From positions 276,080 to 340,079 of the forward strand of contig NZ_JANUHB010000005.1 in NCBI RefSeq assembly GCF_024756255.1: a DNA stretch of 64,000 nt, written 5' to 3'. This stretch comes from Massilia agilis (GTDB lineage: Bacteria > Pseudomonadota > Gammaproteobacteria > Burkholderiales > Burkholderiaceae_D). Below are positions 52,938 to 63,124 of the stretch, piece by piece. Position 1 is the stretch's first letter. Every line of letters starts with the position of its first letter. The translations under genes and the position numbers were made by a program. Below the pieces are notes generated by a model that was given only the letters and a program-made list of their open reading frames with translations, did not search any database and had not been told where the DNA came from.

Positions 52938-55814
52938 TCAGAATGCCTGGTTGTAGCGAACGTAGAAGAAGCGGTCGATTGGACGTTCCGGGTCCACCGA
53001 AGCGCCCGACGAGGTGCCGCCCAGGCCGCTTGCAGCGCTGTAGTTCACGCGCGGCTTCTTGTCGAACACGTTGTTCGCGCCGACCAGGAGCTTGCCCTTC
53101 CACGGGAACGCGTAGGCCACCGACAGGTCGTTGTAGATCTCGGCACCCAGGTGGTTTACGTTCGGGCCCCAGCTGGCGCGCTCGGTCGGTGCGTTGCACT
53201 CGGTGGTCGAATCCCAGCACTGGGCCTTCACGCCGCTGTAGTAGCGGGTAGCCAGCGTGGCGCTCCAGTTGCCCAGGTTCCAGTCGAGCGAGAAGTTGGC
53301 TTTCCACTTCGGAATGCCGAATTCGCCCGCGTAGTCAACCCAGTCCGAGGTCGCGGTGCTCTTGATGCTGTAGTTCTTGACGTAGGTGGACTCCGAACGC
53401 AGGTTGAACTGGCCGTAGCTGGTGCGCTTGAAGCGGTAGGCGACGGTCAGGTCCACGCCCTTGGTGCCCAGTTCGCCCAGGTTGGCGTTGCCGCGGTTCA
53501 GGCTGGTGATCATGCCGGTGACCGGATCACGCTTGAACTTGTCGCAGAACGACTGCACGCCGTTCACGTAGCACTGGTTGACCTCGTAGGTGGCCGAGAC
53601 GCCGGTGATACGGTTCTTGACGTGGATGTCGTAGTAGTCGACCGAGCCCGAGAAGCCAGGCAGCCACGCCGGGCTGAACACCAGGCCAGCGGTCTTGGTG
53701 GTCGCCGTTTCCGGTTCCAGCGCGTCGTTGCCGGCGCCGGTGTTGAACGGGAACGGGGTCTGCGCGCCGGCGCTGGTGATCGGGGTGCCCGACTGGCCCA
53801 GCTGGCGGAAGTTGGCCGGCACGCCGGCGGCGCGGCAGCGGGCCAGCACGGCCGGATCGCTGGCGGCGGCGCCGAACTTGGTGTCGCACGGGTCAAGGTA
53901 GCTGTCGAACGACTGCGAGCCGCCGCCGAACGTGTCGTTCAGGGTCGGGGCGCGGAAGCCCTGGGCGTAGGTGGCACGCGCCAGCAGGTCCTTGATCGGC
54001 TTCCACATCACGCTGGCCTTGCTGTTGGTGGTGGTGCCGAAGTTCGAGTAGTCCGAATGGCGGCTGGCCAGGTCCAGCGACAGCAGCTCGGCGAACGGCA
54101 CGCCCTTGAGCAGCGGCACGTTGAACTCGAGGTACTCTTCCTTGACGGTGTACTTGCCGGTGGTGGCGTTGCCGGCCAGGTCGGTCGAGTAGCCGGACTG
54201 CTCGAACTGGCCCGGACGGTCGTAGCCCTTCTGGGTGCGGTGCTCGACGCCCGCGGCGAAGCCGACGGCGCCGGCCGGCAGGTTGAACAGCTCGCCGGTG
54301 ATGTCGGCGGTGGCGCTGTCCACGTTGCTGCCGTAGGTGGCCTGGCCGGTGGACATCACGTAGTTCAGCGCTGCCTGGCTCGAGGCCGACGGGCCGCCCA
54401 GGATGTCAAACGGGACGCACTCGGTCAGCGACAGCGGGGCGGCCGGGGTGCCGCACTGGACGGTGCCGGCGGCGTTCTTGAACGACGGGCCCAGGGCTTT
54501 CTTCAGGGCCAGCAGGTTCAGGTTACCGGTCTGCAACACGTTGCCGGTGATGGCGCTGTGGTTGTAGCCGACGTTCCAGTTGAAGGTCTTGCCCAGGGCG
54601 TTGAATTCGCCTTCGAGCACGGCGTCGATGTGCAGGGTCTGGTTCTTGTTGTCGGTCACGCGCGGCACCTCGATGGTGCGGCGGTAGAAGAACAGGTCCT
54701 GGCCCTTGCCGGCACCGGCCACCTGGTTGCCGTACGGGTTGTAGTAGCTGTCCTTGTCGATGTAGACCGGGTACTTGCTCTGGGTCATCGAGTTGAGCGG
54801 ATAGCCGGCGTTCTGGCGCGACGAGCTGCGTTCGGTGTACATCGCCGTGGTGGTCAGGCGCATGCTGTACGGCAGTTCGATCGAGCCCTTGGTGAAGATG
54901 CTGTTCAGCTGCGTCGGCATGGTGAACATCATCTCGTCGGTCGAGTTGTAGGTGTCCGCGTCGGCGCCGGTGAAGGTGTGGTAGCTGGCCGGATCGCGCG
55001 AATTGGAACCGGTGCCGTCACCCAGCCAGCCGCCGGTGTGGTTCAGGTACATGTTCATGCCGGTGGCGCCGCCGCTGGCGCTGACCGCGCGGATACGGCC
55101 CCACGGGCCGGTGCCGCCGGCGCCGGCGGTGTGCGCCGGGCCGTAGCTGGAAGCGGTTTCCGGACGTGCATTGGCCCACACCACGCCCTGTTCGGTGTGC
55201 GACAGCGCGAACATGATCGAGGCCTTGTCGCTGCCGGCGCCGTAGGACAGCGCATAGTCGTTGCTCTTGCCGTCGCCTTTTTCGTTGCGGCCCTGGTAGA
55301 CGGACAGCATGCCGCCTTCCATCGTTTTCTTCAGGATCACGTTCACCACGCCGGCGATCGCGTCCGAACCATAGATCGCCGAGGCGCCGTCTTTCAGGAT
55401 CTCGATGCGCTCGATCATCGACGCCGGGATGGTCGACATGTCGGTGTAGCCCGCCACGGTCGAGGTCCAGCGCTTGCCGTTGACCAGCACCAGCAGGCGG
55501 TTGGCGCCCAGGTTGCGCATGTTGATGTACTGGCCGCCCTGCTCGCGGTTCGAGGTCAGCGTCGAGCCCTTCGAGAACGCCGGGGTGCCGGCCGAGGACA
55601 GGTTGTTGACGATGTCGCCGACGGTGATCAGGCCGCTCTTCTGGATCTGTTCCTGGGTCATCACCTGAACCGGCTGGGCGGTTTCCAGGTCCACCTGGCG
55701 GATGCGGGAGCCGGTCACTTCGACGCGGGCGACATTGCTGTCGGTTTGCGCGAAGGCGGCCAGGGAGTGCAGTGCGACGGCCACGGCCATTGCGATCTTG
55801 GTACGTTGTTGCAT
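52938..55814 (-). CDS. TonB-dependent outer-membrane receptor 6, tandem paralogue of receptor 5
   Basis: A 958-residue receptor starting MQQRTKIAMAVAVALHSLAA, with the signal peptide ending AFA. The plug has LGANRLLVLVNGKRWT and YGSDAIAGVVNVILKK. The barrel ends VRYNQAF. Extended matches to receptor 5 cover both plug and barrel, so the pair arose by duplication. Both carry paired Cys loops such as DPCDTKFG and AQCWDSTTECN that could form disulfides. The ATG at 55814 follows CGGAGATTAC. Ligand unknown. Confidence 0.92.
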   Translation of the reverse strand: MQQRTKIAMAVAVALHSLAAFAQTDSNVARVEVTGSRIRQVDLETAQPVQVMTQEQIQKSGLITVGDIVNNLSSAGTPAFSKGSTLTSNREQGGQYINMRNLGANRLLVLVNGKRWTSTVAGYTDMSTIPASMIERIEILKDGASAIYGSDAIAGVVNVILKKTMEGGMLSVYQGRNEKGDGKSNDYALSYGAGSDKASIMFALSHTEQGVVWANARPETASSYGPAHTAGAGGTGPWGRIRAVSASGGATGMNMYLNHTGGWLGDGTGSNSRDPASYHTFTGADADTYNSTDEMMFTMPTQLNSIFTKGSIELPYSMRLTTTAMYTERSSSRQNAGYPLNSMTQSKYPVYIDKDSYYNPYGNQVAGAGKGQDLFFYRRTIEVPRVTDNKNQTLHIDAVLEGEFNALGKTFNWNVGYNHSAITGNVLQTGNLNLLALKKALGPSFKNAAGTVQCGTPAAPLSLTECVPFDILGGPSASSQAALNYVMSTGQATYGSNVDSATADITGELFNLPAGAVGFAAGVEHRTQKGYDRPGQFEQSGYSTDLAGNATTGKYTVKEEYLEFNVPLLKGVPFAELLSLDLASRHSDYSNFGTTTNSKASVMWKPIKDLLARATYAQGFRAPTLNDTFGGGSQSFDSYLDPCDTKFGAAASDPAVLARCRAAGVPANFRQLGQSGTPITSAGAQTPFPFNTGAGNDALEPETATTKTAGLVFSPAWLPGFSGSVDYYDIHVKNRITGVSATYEVNQCYVNGVQSFCDKFKRDPVTGMITSLNRGNANLGELGTKGVDLTVAYRFKRTSYGQFNLRSESTYVKNYSIKSTATSDWVDYAGEFGIPKWKANFSLDWNLGNWSATLATRYYSGVKAQCWDSTTECNAPTERASWGPNVNHLGAEIYNDLSVAYAFPWKGKLLVGANNVFDKKPRVNYSAASGLGGTSSGASVDPERPIDRFFYVRYNQAF

Positions 55815-55958
55815 GTAATCTCCGGGTTTGTGGTGCGTTCCGGTCGTGCCGGAATGCGTCTTATTGGGTTTGCTACAACACACGCCAAATGACCACCCAA
55901 GACGCCGGTGAGGCTTCTTGAGTGGGGGTAAAGACGTGTATGTATCAGATCATCACGT

Positions 55959-55974
55959 ATTGACCCGTGTCAAT
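55959..55974. promoter_or_regulatory. Inverted repeat upstream of receptor 6, possible operator
   Basis: ATTGACCCGTGTCAAT has perfect ATTGAC/GTCAAT arms with a 4-bp centre. It is about 145 bp upstream of the receptor 6 ATG and 65 bp past the glnE stop. On the minus strand it also gives TTGACA, usable as a -35. The regulator is unknown. Confidence 0.4.
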
Positions 55975-56038
55975 AAATTGGCAATGCTTGATGGCCGGAA
56001 AACAACAGTTCCGGCCGACACATCCCGGAGTGGAGGAT

Positions 56039-58768
56039 TCAGGCGGCAGGTTCGCCCAGGCACTGGCGCCACAGCGCCACCACGGCGGCGGCGTGGCCGG
56101 CCACCAGGGACGGCTCGACGCGGGCGTTGTCCTGCCCTTGCAGGCGCACCTGGTGCTGCAGCCGGCGCAGCGCGCGGTAGGCATCGGCACAGGCTGCCGC
56201 GAGCGCGGCATCGACCAGGCCGAGCTCGCCGCAAAGGCGCAAAAGCGCGATGTTGCCCGAATTTGCCGTCAGTTGCGGGTGCTGGTGGGCGTGGCGCAGC
56301 ACCAGGTACTGGACCATGAACTCGATGTCGATCATGCCGCCGGCGTCATGCTTGAGGTCGAACAGGGCGCTGGGGTTGGGGTGGGCGTCGTGGATGCGCT
56401 GGCGCATCTTGCGCACTTCGTCGCGCAATTCGGCCTCGCGCGCGCTGCGGTCCTGGCGCAGCACGCTTTCGCGGATCGCCTCGAAGCGCGCGCCGATGGC
56501 CGGTTCGCCGGCGCAAAAGCGCGCCCGGGTCAGCGCCTGGTGCTCCCACACCCAGGCCGACTTTTCCTGGTAGCGCTCGAACGCGGCCACCGAGGACACC
56601 AGCATGCCGGAGGCGCCGTCCGGGCGCAGCGCGGTGTCGATGTCGAACAGGATGCCGGCCGGGGTGTGGCTGGTCATCCAGGTGATGAAGCGCTGCGCCA
56701 GCTTGGCGTAGTTGGCGGGCGCGTCCTGGTCGTCGTCGTCGAACAGGAAGATCACGTCCAGGTCGGACACGTAGCCCAGCTCCTTGCCGCCCAGCTTGCC
56801 GTAGGCGATCACGGCAAACGCGGGCTCCTCGCGGTGGCGCGTGGCGATGGTGCGCCAGGCCCATTTGACGACGGCGGCGACGATGGCGTCGGCCAGCGCC
56901 GACAGGTGGTCGGCCAGGCGTTCGACCGACAGCTCGCCGGCCAGGTCCAGTGCCAGCAGGCGGAACAGCTGGGCGTGGTGGGTTTCGCGCAGGATGTCGA
57001 GCTGGCGCTCGGTGTCGCCCAGCGCGCCTTCCAGCTCGGCGTCCAGGCGCGCGGCCAGGAGCGGGATCTCGTCGGCGGCGCCGCCGCGGTCGTCGAGCAG
57101 CTCGTCGAGCAGGATCGGGTGCTGGGTCAGGAAGGTGGCGGCCCAGCCGCTGGCGTTGAACATGCGGATCACGCGCTCGAGCGTGTGCGGGTACTCGGTC
57201 AGGAGCGACAGGTAGGCCGAGCGGCGCGCGATGGCCTCGAAGAAGTCGAGCAGGCGGCCGAGGGTGGCGGTGTCAACCCCCACGCCGGCCTCGCGCACCA
57301 CCGCCACCACCTGGGGCAGGGCGGCGTTGACCAGGCTGGCGAGCCGGTTGCGGCTGGCCTCGGGCAGGGCCTGCAGGCGCGGCGACTGCAGCGTGCCGGC
57401 CAGGCGCTGGGCCGCATCCTGCGGCGCGCCAAAGCCGAGCGTGGCCAGGTGCTGCGCGATCGCGTCGCGGTCGGCCGCCTCGCCCATCACCACGGCGGCC
57501 TCGGGCGTTTCCGCCGCGCTCGGCTCGGGGTCGGCGAACATGTCGTCGAACTGGGCGGCCACGAACGCGCGCTGGCGTTCCAGCGCATCGAGCAGGGTGG
57601 CCACGTCGGGCATGCCCATCATGCGCGCCACCACCATCTGGTCGTCCGGATTCGCGGGCAGGCTGTGGGTCTGGGCGTCTTCCAGGTATTGCAGCCGGTG
57701 TTCGAGGTTGCGCAGGAAGGTGTAGGCGGCCAGCAGGCCATCGACCGCTTCCCTGGGCATCAGCTCGCGCTCGGCCAGCAAGCGCAAGGTGGCGCGGGTG
57801 GAGCGCTCGCGCAGGGCCGGGTCGCGCCCGCCGCGGATCAGCTGGAACACCTGGGCCAGGAACTCGATCTCGCGGATGCCGCCGCGGCCAAGCTTGACGT
57901 TGTTGCTGCGCTCCGGGTGCAGGCGTTCCTGGCGGCCGACCTCGGCGCGGATCTGGGCGTGCATGTTGCGGATCGCGTCGATCACGCCGAAGTCCAGGTA
58001 GCGCCGGTAGCAGAACGGGCGCACGATGGCGTCCAGCGCCGCGATGTCGGCAGCGTCGCCGGTGACGGCGCGCGCCTTGACCCAGGCATAGCGTTCCCAC
58101 TCGCGGCCCTGCACCACCAGGTATTCCTCGACCATGGCCAGGCTGGCCGCCAGCGGCCCGGACTTGCCGTTCGGGCGCAGCGCCATGTCCACCCGGAAGG
58201 TGAAGCCATCTTCAAGGATTTCGGACAGCGCCGCGATCAGCTTGCGCCCCAGGCGCACGAAGAACTCGTGGTTGGACAGCTGGCGCTGGCCGGGCCCGGC
58301 GGCGGTCTCGCCGTCTTCCGGATAGACGAAGATCAGGTCGATGTCGGACGACACATTGAGCTCGAACCCGCCCTGTTTGCCCATGGCCAGCACCATCATC
58401 TGCTGGGCCCGCCCGGATTCCTCGCCAACCGGCTGGCCGTGCGCGGCCACCATGTCGTCCATCAGTTCGGCCAGGTGGGCCTGGATGGCGAAATCGGCAA
58501 AGCGGGTGATCGCGGTGACAACTTCGTCCAGGTCGGCCTGGCCCTCCAGGTCGCGCCGGATGATTGCGGAAAGTAACAAATTGCGCAGGCGGCGCATCGC
58601 CCGCACCAGCGGCAGGCCGGCCGCAAGATCTGGCTTCAATACCGCGCCGAAATCGAGGGAAGCCAGCGATAATTGGGCCAGCTGAGCGACTTGCGGCCCC
58701 CGTGCCGGATCAGCGGCGAGCCAGCGTTGATAAAAGCGCGACGCGCACGCCGGAGATGGAACATTCAT
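56039..58768 (-). CDS. glnE: Glutamine synthetase adenylyltransferase / adenylyl-removing enzyme
   Basis: A 909-residue bifunctional enzyme with two nucleotidyltransferase domains. The N-terminal adenylyl-removase half has the catalytic SSDIDLIFVYP and the KLGRGGIREIEFLAQVFQLI block. The C-terminal adenylyltransferase half has YGKLGGKELGYVSDLDVIFL and HDAGGMIDIEFMVQYLVLRH. It adds or removes AMP on Tyr400 of glutamine synthetase in response to PII and glutamine. Its target gene glnA is in the same window. It is divergent from yhdP. The start MNVPSPACASRFYQRW at 58768 fits the family N-terminus. Confidence 0.95.
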   Translation of the reverse strand: MNVPSPACASRFYQRWLAADPARGPQVAQLAQLSLASLDFGAVLKPDLAAGLPLVRAMRRLRNLLLSAIIRRDLEGQADLDEVVTAITRFADFAIQAHLAELMDDMVAAHGQPVGEESGRAQQMMVLAMGKQGGFELNVSSDIDLIFVYPEDGETAAGPGQRQLSNHEFFVRLGRKLIAALSEILEDGFTFRVDMALRPNGKSGPLAASLAMVEEYLVVQGREWERYAWVKARAVTGDAADIAALDAIVRPFCYRRYLDFGVIDAIRNMHAQIRAEVGRQERLHPERSNNVKLGRGGIREIEFLAQVFQLIRGGRDPALRERSTRATLRLLAERELMPREAVDGLLAAYTFLRNLEHRLQYLEDAQTHSLPANPDDQMVVARMMGMPDVATLLDALERQRAFVAAQFDDMFADPEPSAAETPEAAVVMGEAADRDAIAQHLATLGFGAPQDAAQRLAGTLQSPRLQALPEASRNRLASLVNAALPQVVAVVREAGVGVDTATLGRLLDFFEAIARRSAYLSLLTEYPHTLERVIRMFNASGWAATFLTQHPILLDELLDDRGGAADEIPLLAARLDAELEGALGDTERQLDILRETHHAQLFRLLALDLAGELSVERLADHLSALADAIVAAVVKWAWRTIATRHREEPAFAVIAYGKLGGKELGYVSDLDVIFLFDDDDQDAPANYAKLAQRFITWMTSHTPAGILFDIDTALRPDGASGMLVSSVAAFERYQEKSAWVWEHQALTRARFCAGEPAIGARFEAIRESVLRQDRSAREAELRDEVRKMRQRIHDAHPNPSALFDLKHDAGGMIDIEFMVQYLVLRHAHQHPQLTANSGNIALLRLCGELGLVDAALAAACADAYRALRRLQHQVRLQGQDNARVEPSLVAGHAAAVVALWRQCLGEPAA

Positions 58769-58936
58769 GGGTGGGCCTGAAGTGTAAAACAATGCGTTCC
58801 GGCAGGCGTGCTATGCGGTAGAATTGCCCGCCATGCTGGCTGGGGTCAGCATGATGGTAAGGTAGACGCCGCGAATGTTGCAAGCGCTCTCTTATTCAGG
58901 AATTATTAAACGGCGAGCCTTTTTATTAGCAACCTG

Positions 58937-61900
58937 ATGCACAATCCGGACCCGCAGACAGCGCACGAGCACCTGCCGCTCGCCGAGCGCTGGCGCCGGT
59001 TGCGCGCGGCGTACCGCTATGCGAACCGCGCGTCGCACCACGTGCTGGGCTTTACGCTCAAGCTGGTGCTGCTGGTGTACTTCGTGTTCACCGCGCTGTT
59101 CCTGTTCCTGCGCTATGCGGTGCTGCCCAACATCGACTATTACAAGCCCGATGTCGAGCGCGCCGCCAGCCGGGTGCTGGGCAACCAGGTCACCATCTCG
59201 CGCCTGTATGCATCGTGGCACGGGCTGCATCCGAACCTGTTCCTGGGCGACGTGTCGCTGCATGACCGCCAGGGCCGGCAGCTGCTGGCGCTGCCGTCGG
59301 TGTCGGCCACGCTGTCATGGTGGAGTGTGTTCGCGGCCGAACCGCGCTTCGAGTCGCTGGAGCTGATCCGGCCCGAGCTGGACGTGCGGCGCACGCCCGA
59401 CGGCACGCTGTTCGTGGCCGGGGTGCGCCTGGAGCAGGGCAAGCCGGGCGCGCCAAGCGGGCCGGACTGGCTGTTCCGCCAGCGCGAGATCGTGCTGCGC
59501 GAAGGCCGCCTGCACTGGACCGACGAGGCGCGCGGCGCGCCCGAGCTGGCCTTGTCCGGCGTGAGCCTGGTGCTGCAGAACCACTGGAATACCCACCGCT
59601 TCGCGCTCAAGGCCACGCCGCCGGCCGCGCTCGGCCAGCCGCTCGACGTGCGTGCGCGCTTCACCCATCCGAGCTTCGGGCGGCCGACCGACATCGCGCG
59701 CTGGAAGGGCGAGCTGTACGCCGACATGCGCGAGACCGACCTGGCGGCATGGCAGCAATACGTCGATTACCCGTTCCAGCTGAACCGGGGCCGCGGCTCG
59801 GTGCGCGCCTGGATCAACCTCGACCACGCGCGTCTGGCCGGGTTCACCGCCGACGTGGCGCTGGCCGGCGTGTCCACGCGCCTGCGGCCGGACCTGCCGC
59901 CGCTGGAGCTGGCGCGCGTGTCCGGCCGCCTGTCCGCCTCCGAAACGCTCAAGCCCGGCGAGGGCGACGGCAAGCCGACCTTTGGCGCCAACGGCCACTC
60001 GCTGGCCCTGACCGATTTCACCGTCGCCACCCGCGACGGGGTGCTGCTGCCGCCGGCCACGGTGACGGAAACCTGGCGCCCGGCCGCGCGCGGCAAGCCG
60101 GAACAGACCGAGGTGCAGGCGCGCAGGCTCGACCTGGCGGCATTGGCCAAGCTGGCCGCCGACCTGCCGCTGGCGCCGTCGCAGCGCCAGCTGCTGGCCG
60201 ATTTTGCCCCGCGCGGGCAGTTGCAGGATGTGACGGCGCAGTGGGAGGGGCACTATCCCGACCTGGGCAGCTACCGGGTGCGCGGCAAGGTCGCCAACCT
60301 GTCGCTCAAGCCGCAGGCGGCGCGTCCGGCCCAGCCGGCCAGCGGCACGCTGCCCGCGCAGCCGGCGCAACCGGCCCTGCCGGGCTTTGACAACCTGACC
60401 GGCAGCATCGACGCCAGCGACCGCGGCGGCAACGTGCAGCTCGATTCGGACAAGCTGGTGCTGTACATGCCGGCCTGGTTTGCCGACCCCGCGATGCCGT
60501 TCGATAAAGTGGCGCTGCAGGCGCGCTGGTCGTATCCGCAGCAGGACCAGCTGCTGGTCGAGGTGGACAGCCTGCATGCCGAGCAGGGGCAGCTCAAGGC
60601 CACCCTGTCCGGCCACCATGTGCTGCCGCTTGGCGCCGGCAAGGGACCGGGCAGCGCCGATTTCGCCGCCACCGTGGACGGCTTCGAGATCAACCAGGTG
60701 GGGCGCTTCCTGCCGCTGGCCACGCCGCCGCACCTGCGCGAGTGGCTGACCGGGGCGCTGCAGGGCGGCACCCTGCAGAACGCGGCGCTGCGCCTGCGCG
60801 GCGACCTGTCGCATTTCCCGTTCCGCGCCGACAATGCGGCCGAGCGCGCGGCGGGCGAGTTCCGCGCTGCCGGCCGCATCGAGAACGGTCGGCTCGAATA
60901 CGCGCCGGGACACCTGGCGGCGGACGGCAAGGCGCCGCTGTGGCCGCTGGCCGAGCAGATCAACGGCAGCATCGTGTTCGACCGGGCGCGCATGGAGATC
61001 CGCGGCGACAACCTGCGCACGCTGGGCGTGGCGCTGTCGAACGTGAAGGCGGTGATCCCCGACCTGGGCGCGCCCGAACTGATGCTCGACATCGACGGCA
61101 GCGCGGCCGCGCCGCTGCAGGAATTCCTGCGTTACGTGGCGGCCAGCCCGGTGCTCGAATGGATCGGCCACTTCACCGAAGACACGCGCGCGGCCGGCAA
61201 TGCGCGCCTGGCGCTCAAGCTGCACATGCCGCTCGACCACCTGCCGGAGACGAAGGTGCAGGGCGCGCTGGCGCTGCAGGGCAACGAGGTGACGCTGTTC
61301 CCCGAACTGCCGCCCCTGGCCGGCTCGAACGGGAAGATCGAATTCAACGAACGCGGCTTCAACCTCTCCGGCGTGGCCGGTAACTTTTTGGGCGCGCCGC
61401 TGGCGGTGTCCGGCGGCACCCAGCGCGACGGCGCGATCGTGGTGCGGCTGGCCGGCACGCTGGCCGGCGAGGGCATGCGCCGCACCGCGCCGGAGCCGGC
61501 GCTGCAGCGGCTGGGTCGCCACCTGTCGGGCAGCACGCGCTACACTGGCACGGTGGTGGTCAAGGACCGCCAGCACACGGTCACGCTGGACTCGAACCTG
61601 GCCGGGCTGGGCATGGAACTGCCGGCGCCCCTGAACAAGGTGGCGGGCGACGCGCTGCCGCTGCACTTCGTGCTGGCCGGCGGCCCGGCCAACGACGCCG
61701 GCGTGGCGCGCGACGAGATCCGCATCGGCCTTGGCAATGGGGTGGCGGCGCGCTACCTGCGCGAAAAGCAGGGGCGCGGCCCGTGGCTGGTCAAGCGCGG
61801 CGGCATCGGCGTGAACCTGCCGGCGCCGGAGCCGGACAGCGGCATGATGCTGAACGTGAACATGAAGGCGCTGGACGTGGACCGCTGGGTCGCCCTTGGC

Positions 61901-63124
61901 AACGAGCTGGCCGGCAGCGACGGCAAGGCCGATGCTTCCGGCACGGCGAGCGCCACGGCCTCGTCGGGCTTTGCCCAGTACGTGGTGCCGGACACGGTCG
62001 CGGCGCGCGCCTCGGAGCTGATGTTCGACGAGCGCAAGCTGGTGGACGTGGTGGTCGGCGCCTCGCACCAGAAGGCCAGCTGGCAGGCCAGCATCCACGC
62101 GCGCCAGATCGTCGGCTACCTGACCTGGGACGAGTCGCCCACCGGGCAGGGGCTGGGCAAGGTGACCGCGCGCCTGGCCTCGCTGGTGATCCCGGAATCG
62201 GCCGCGAACGAGGTCAAGGACCTGCTGGTGCCGGACAAGCCGCACGCCTCGTCGATCCCGGCGCTGGACATCGTGGCCGACCGGTTCGAGCTGTTCAACA
62301 AGCAGTTCGGGCGCCTGGAGCTCAACGCCAGCAACGTCGCGGCGGGGGCGGCGGCCGGGCGCGAGTGGCGCATCGACCGGCTGGCGCTGTCCAACCCGGA
62401 CGGCGTGCTGCGCGCGACCGGGCGCTGGCTCACGCGCGAGGGCAACAGCAACACGGGCATGAACTTCACGCTCGACATCAACGACGCGGGCAAGCTGCTC
62501 GACCGGCTCGGCTTTCCCGAGACGCTCAAGCACGGCAAGGGCAAGCTCTCCGGCGACATCGCCTGGAACGGGCTGCCGTACTCGCTCGACATCCCCAGCC
62601 TGTCGGGCAAGATCCAGATGAACGTGGAGGACGGCCAGTTCCTCAAGCAGGACCCGGGCGCGGCCAAGCTGCTTGGCGTGCTCAGCCTGCAGGCCCTGCC
62701 GCGCCTGCTCAAGCTGGACTTCCACGACGTGTTCGCCGAAGGGCTGGCGTTCGATGCGATCACCGCCAACGCCGCCATCACGCGCGGCGTGGTGAAGACG
62801 GATAATCTGAAGATGCGCGGCGTGGCGGCAACGGTGCTGATGGATGGCACGGCCGACATCGCCAACGAATCGACCAACCTGCACGTGGTGGTGATCCCCG
62901 AGTTCAACCTCGGCACCGGCCCGCTGGTGTATGCGCTCGCGGTCAACCCGGTGATCGGGCTGGGCAGCTTCCTGGCGCAGCTGTTCATCCGCGCGCCGGT
63001 GATGAAGGCGCTGACCTACCAGCTGCAGGTGACCGGGCCGTGGAAGTCGCCGACCATCACGCGCCTGGACAGCAACCAGGAACAGGGCCAGCAGCAGGCC
63101 ACCACCAACAAGGAGTCCCCATGA
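58937..63124 (+). CDS. yhdP: YhdP-family AsmA-like envelope protein
   Basis: A 1395-residue inner-membrane-anchored protein. One N-terminal helix (about residues 40-62, LKLVLLVYFVFTALFLFLRY) is followed by a long periplasmic domain of repeated beta-rich AsmA/DUF3971 blocks (ASRVLGNQVTISRLYASWHG, VDGFEINQVGRFLPLATPPH, LGVLSLQALPRLLKLDFHDV). In E. coli YhdP is one of the proteins proposed to carry phospholipids to the outer membrane. The length is typical of the family. It overlaps the downstream amidase gene by 4 nt (ATGA). A weak TAGAAT -10 (58819-58824) lies upstream. Confidence 0.9.
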   Translation: MHNPDPQTAHEHLPLAERWRRLRAAYRYANRASHHVLGFTLKLVLLVYFVFTALFLFLRYAVLPNIDYYKPDVERAASRVLGNQVTISRLYASWHGLHPNLFLGDVSLHDRQGRQLLALPSVSATLSWWSVFAAEPRFESLELIRPELDVRRTPDGTLFVAGVRLEQGKPGAPSGPDWLFRQREIVLREGRLHWTDEARGAPELALSGVSLVLQNHWNTHRFALKATPPAALGQPLDVRARFTHPSFGRPTDIARWKGELYADMRETDLAAWQQYVDYPFQLNRGRGSVRAWINLDHARLAGFTADVALAGVSTRLRPDLPPLELARVSGRLSASETLKPGEGDGKPTFGANGHSLALTDFTVATRDGVLLPPATVTETWRPAARGKPEQTEVQARRLDLAALAKLAADLPLAPSQRQLLADFAPRGQLQDVTAQWEGHYPDLGSYRVRGKVANLSLKPQAARPAQPASGTLPAQPAQPALPGFDNLTGSIDASDRGGNVQLDSDKLVLYMPAWFADPAMPFDKVALQARWSYPQQDQLLVEVDSLHAEQGQLKATLSGHHVLPLGAGKGPGSADFAATVDGFEINQVGRFLPLATPPHLREWLTGALQGGTLQNAALRLRGDLSHFPFRADNAAERAAGEFRAAGRIENGRLEYAPGHLAADGKAPLWPLAEQINGSIVFDRARMEIRGDNLRTLGVALSNVKAVIPDLGAPELMLDIDGSAAAPLQEFLRYVAASPVLEWIGHFTEDTRAAGNARLALKLHMPLDHLPETKVQGALALQGNEVTLFPELPPLAGSNGKIEFNERGFNLSGVAGNFLGAPLAVSGGTQRDGAIVVRLAGTLAGEGMRRTAPEPALQRLGRHLSGSTRYTGTVVVKDRQHTVTLDSNLAGLGMELPAPLNKVAGDALPLHFVLAGGPANDAGVARDEIRIGLGNGVAARYLREKQGRGPWLVKRGGIGVNLPAPEPDSGMMLNVNMKALDVDRWVALGNELAGSDGKADASGTASATASSGFAQYVVPDTVAARASELMFDERKLVDVVVGASHQKASWQASIHARQIVGYLTWDESPTGQGLGKVTARLASLVIPESAANEVKDLLVPDKPHASSIPALDIVADRFELFNKQFGRLELNASNVAAGAAAGREWRIDRLALSNPDGVLRATGRWLTREGNSNTGMNFTLDINDAGKLLDRLGFPETLKHGKGKLSGDIAWNGLPYSLDIPSLSGKIQMNVEDGQFLKQDPGAAKLLGVLSLQALPRLLKLDFHDVFAEGLAFDAITANAAITRGVVKTDNLKMRGVAATVLMDGTADIANESTNLHVVVIPEFNLGTGPLVYALAVNPVIGLGSFLAQLFIRAPVMKALTYQLQVTGPWKSPTITRLDSNQEQGQQQATTNKESP

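Noticed and set aside
31905..55814. Polysaccharide-utilisation locus built around the receptors
   Set aside because: There is no SusD-like protein, glycoside hydrolase, polysaccharide lyase or hybrid sensor next to any receptor.
59315..62884. 1189-residue open frame on the minus strand
   Set aside because: It runs antisense inside yhdP, is rich in Arg/His/Ala/Gly as high-GC shadow frames are, and shows no domain.
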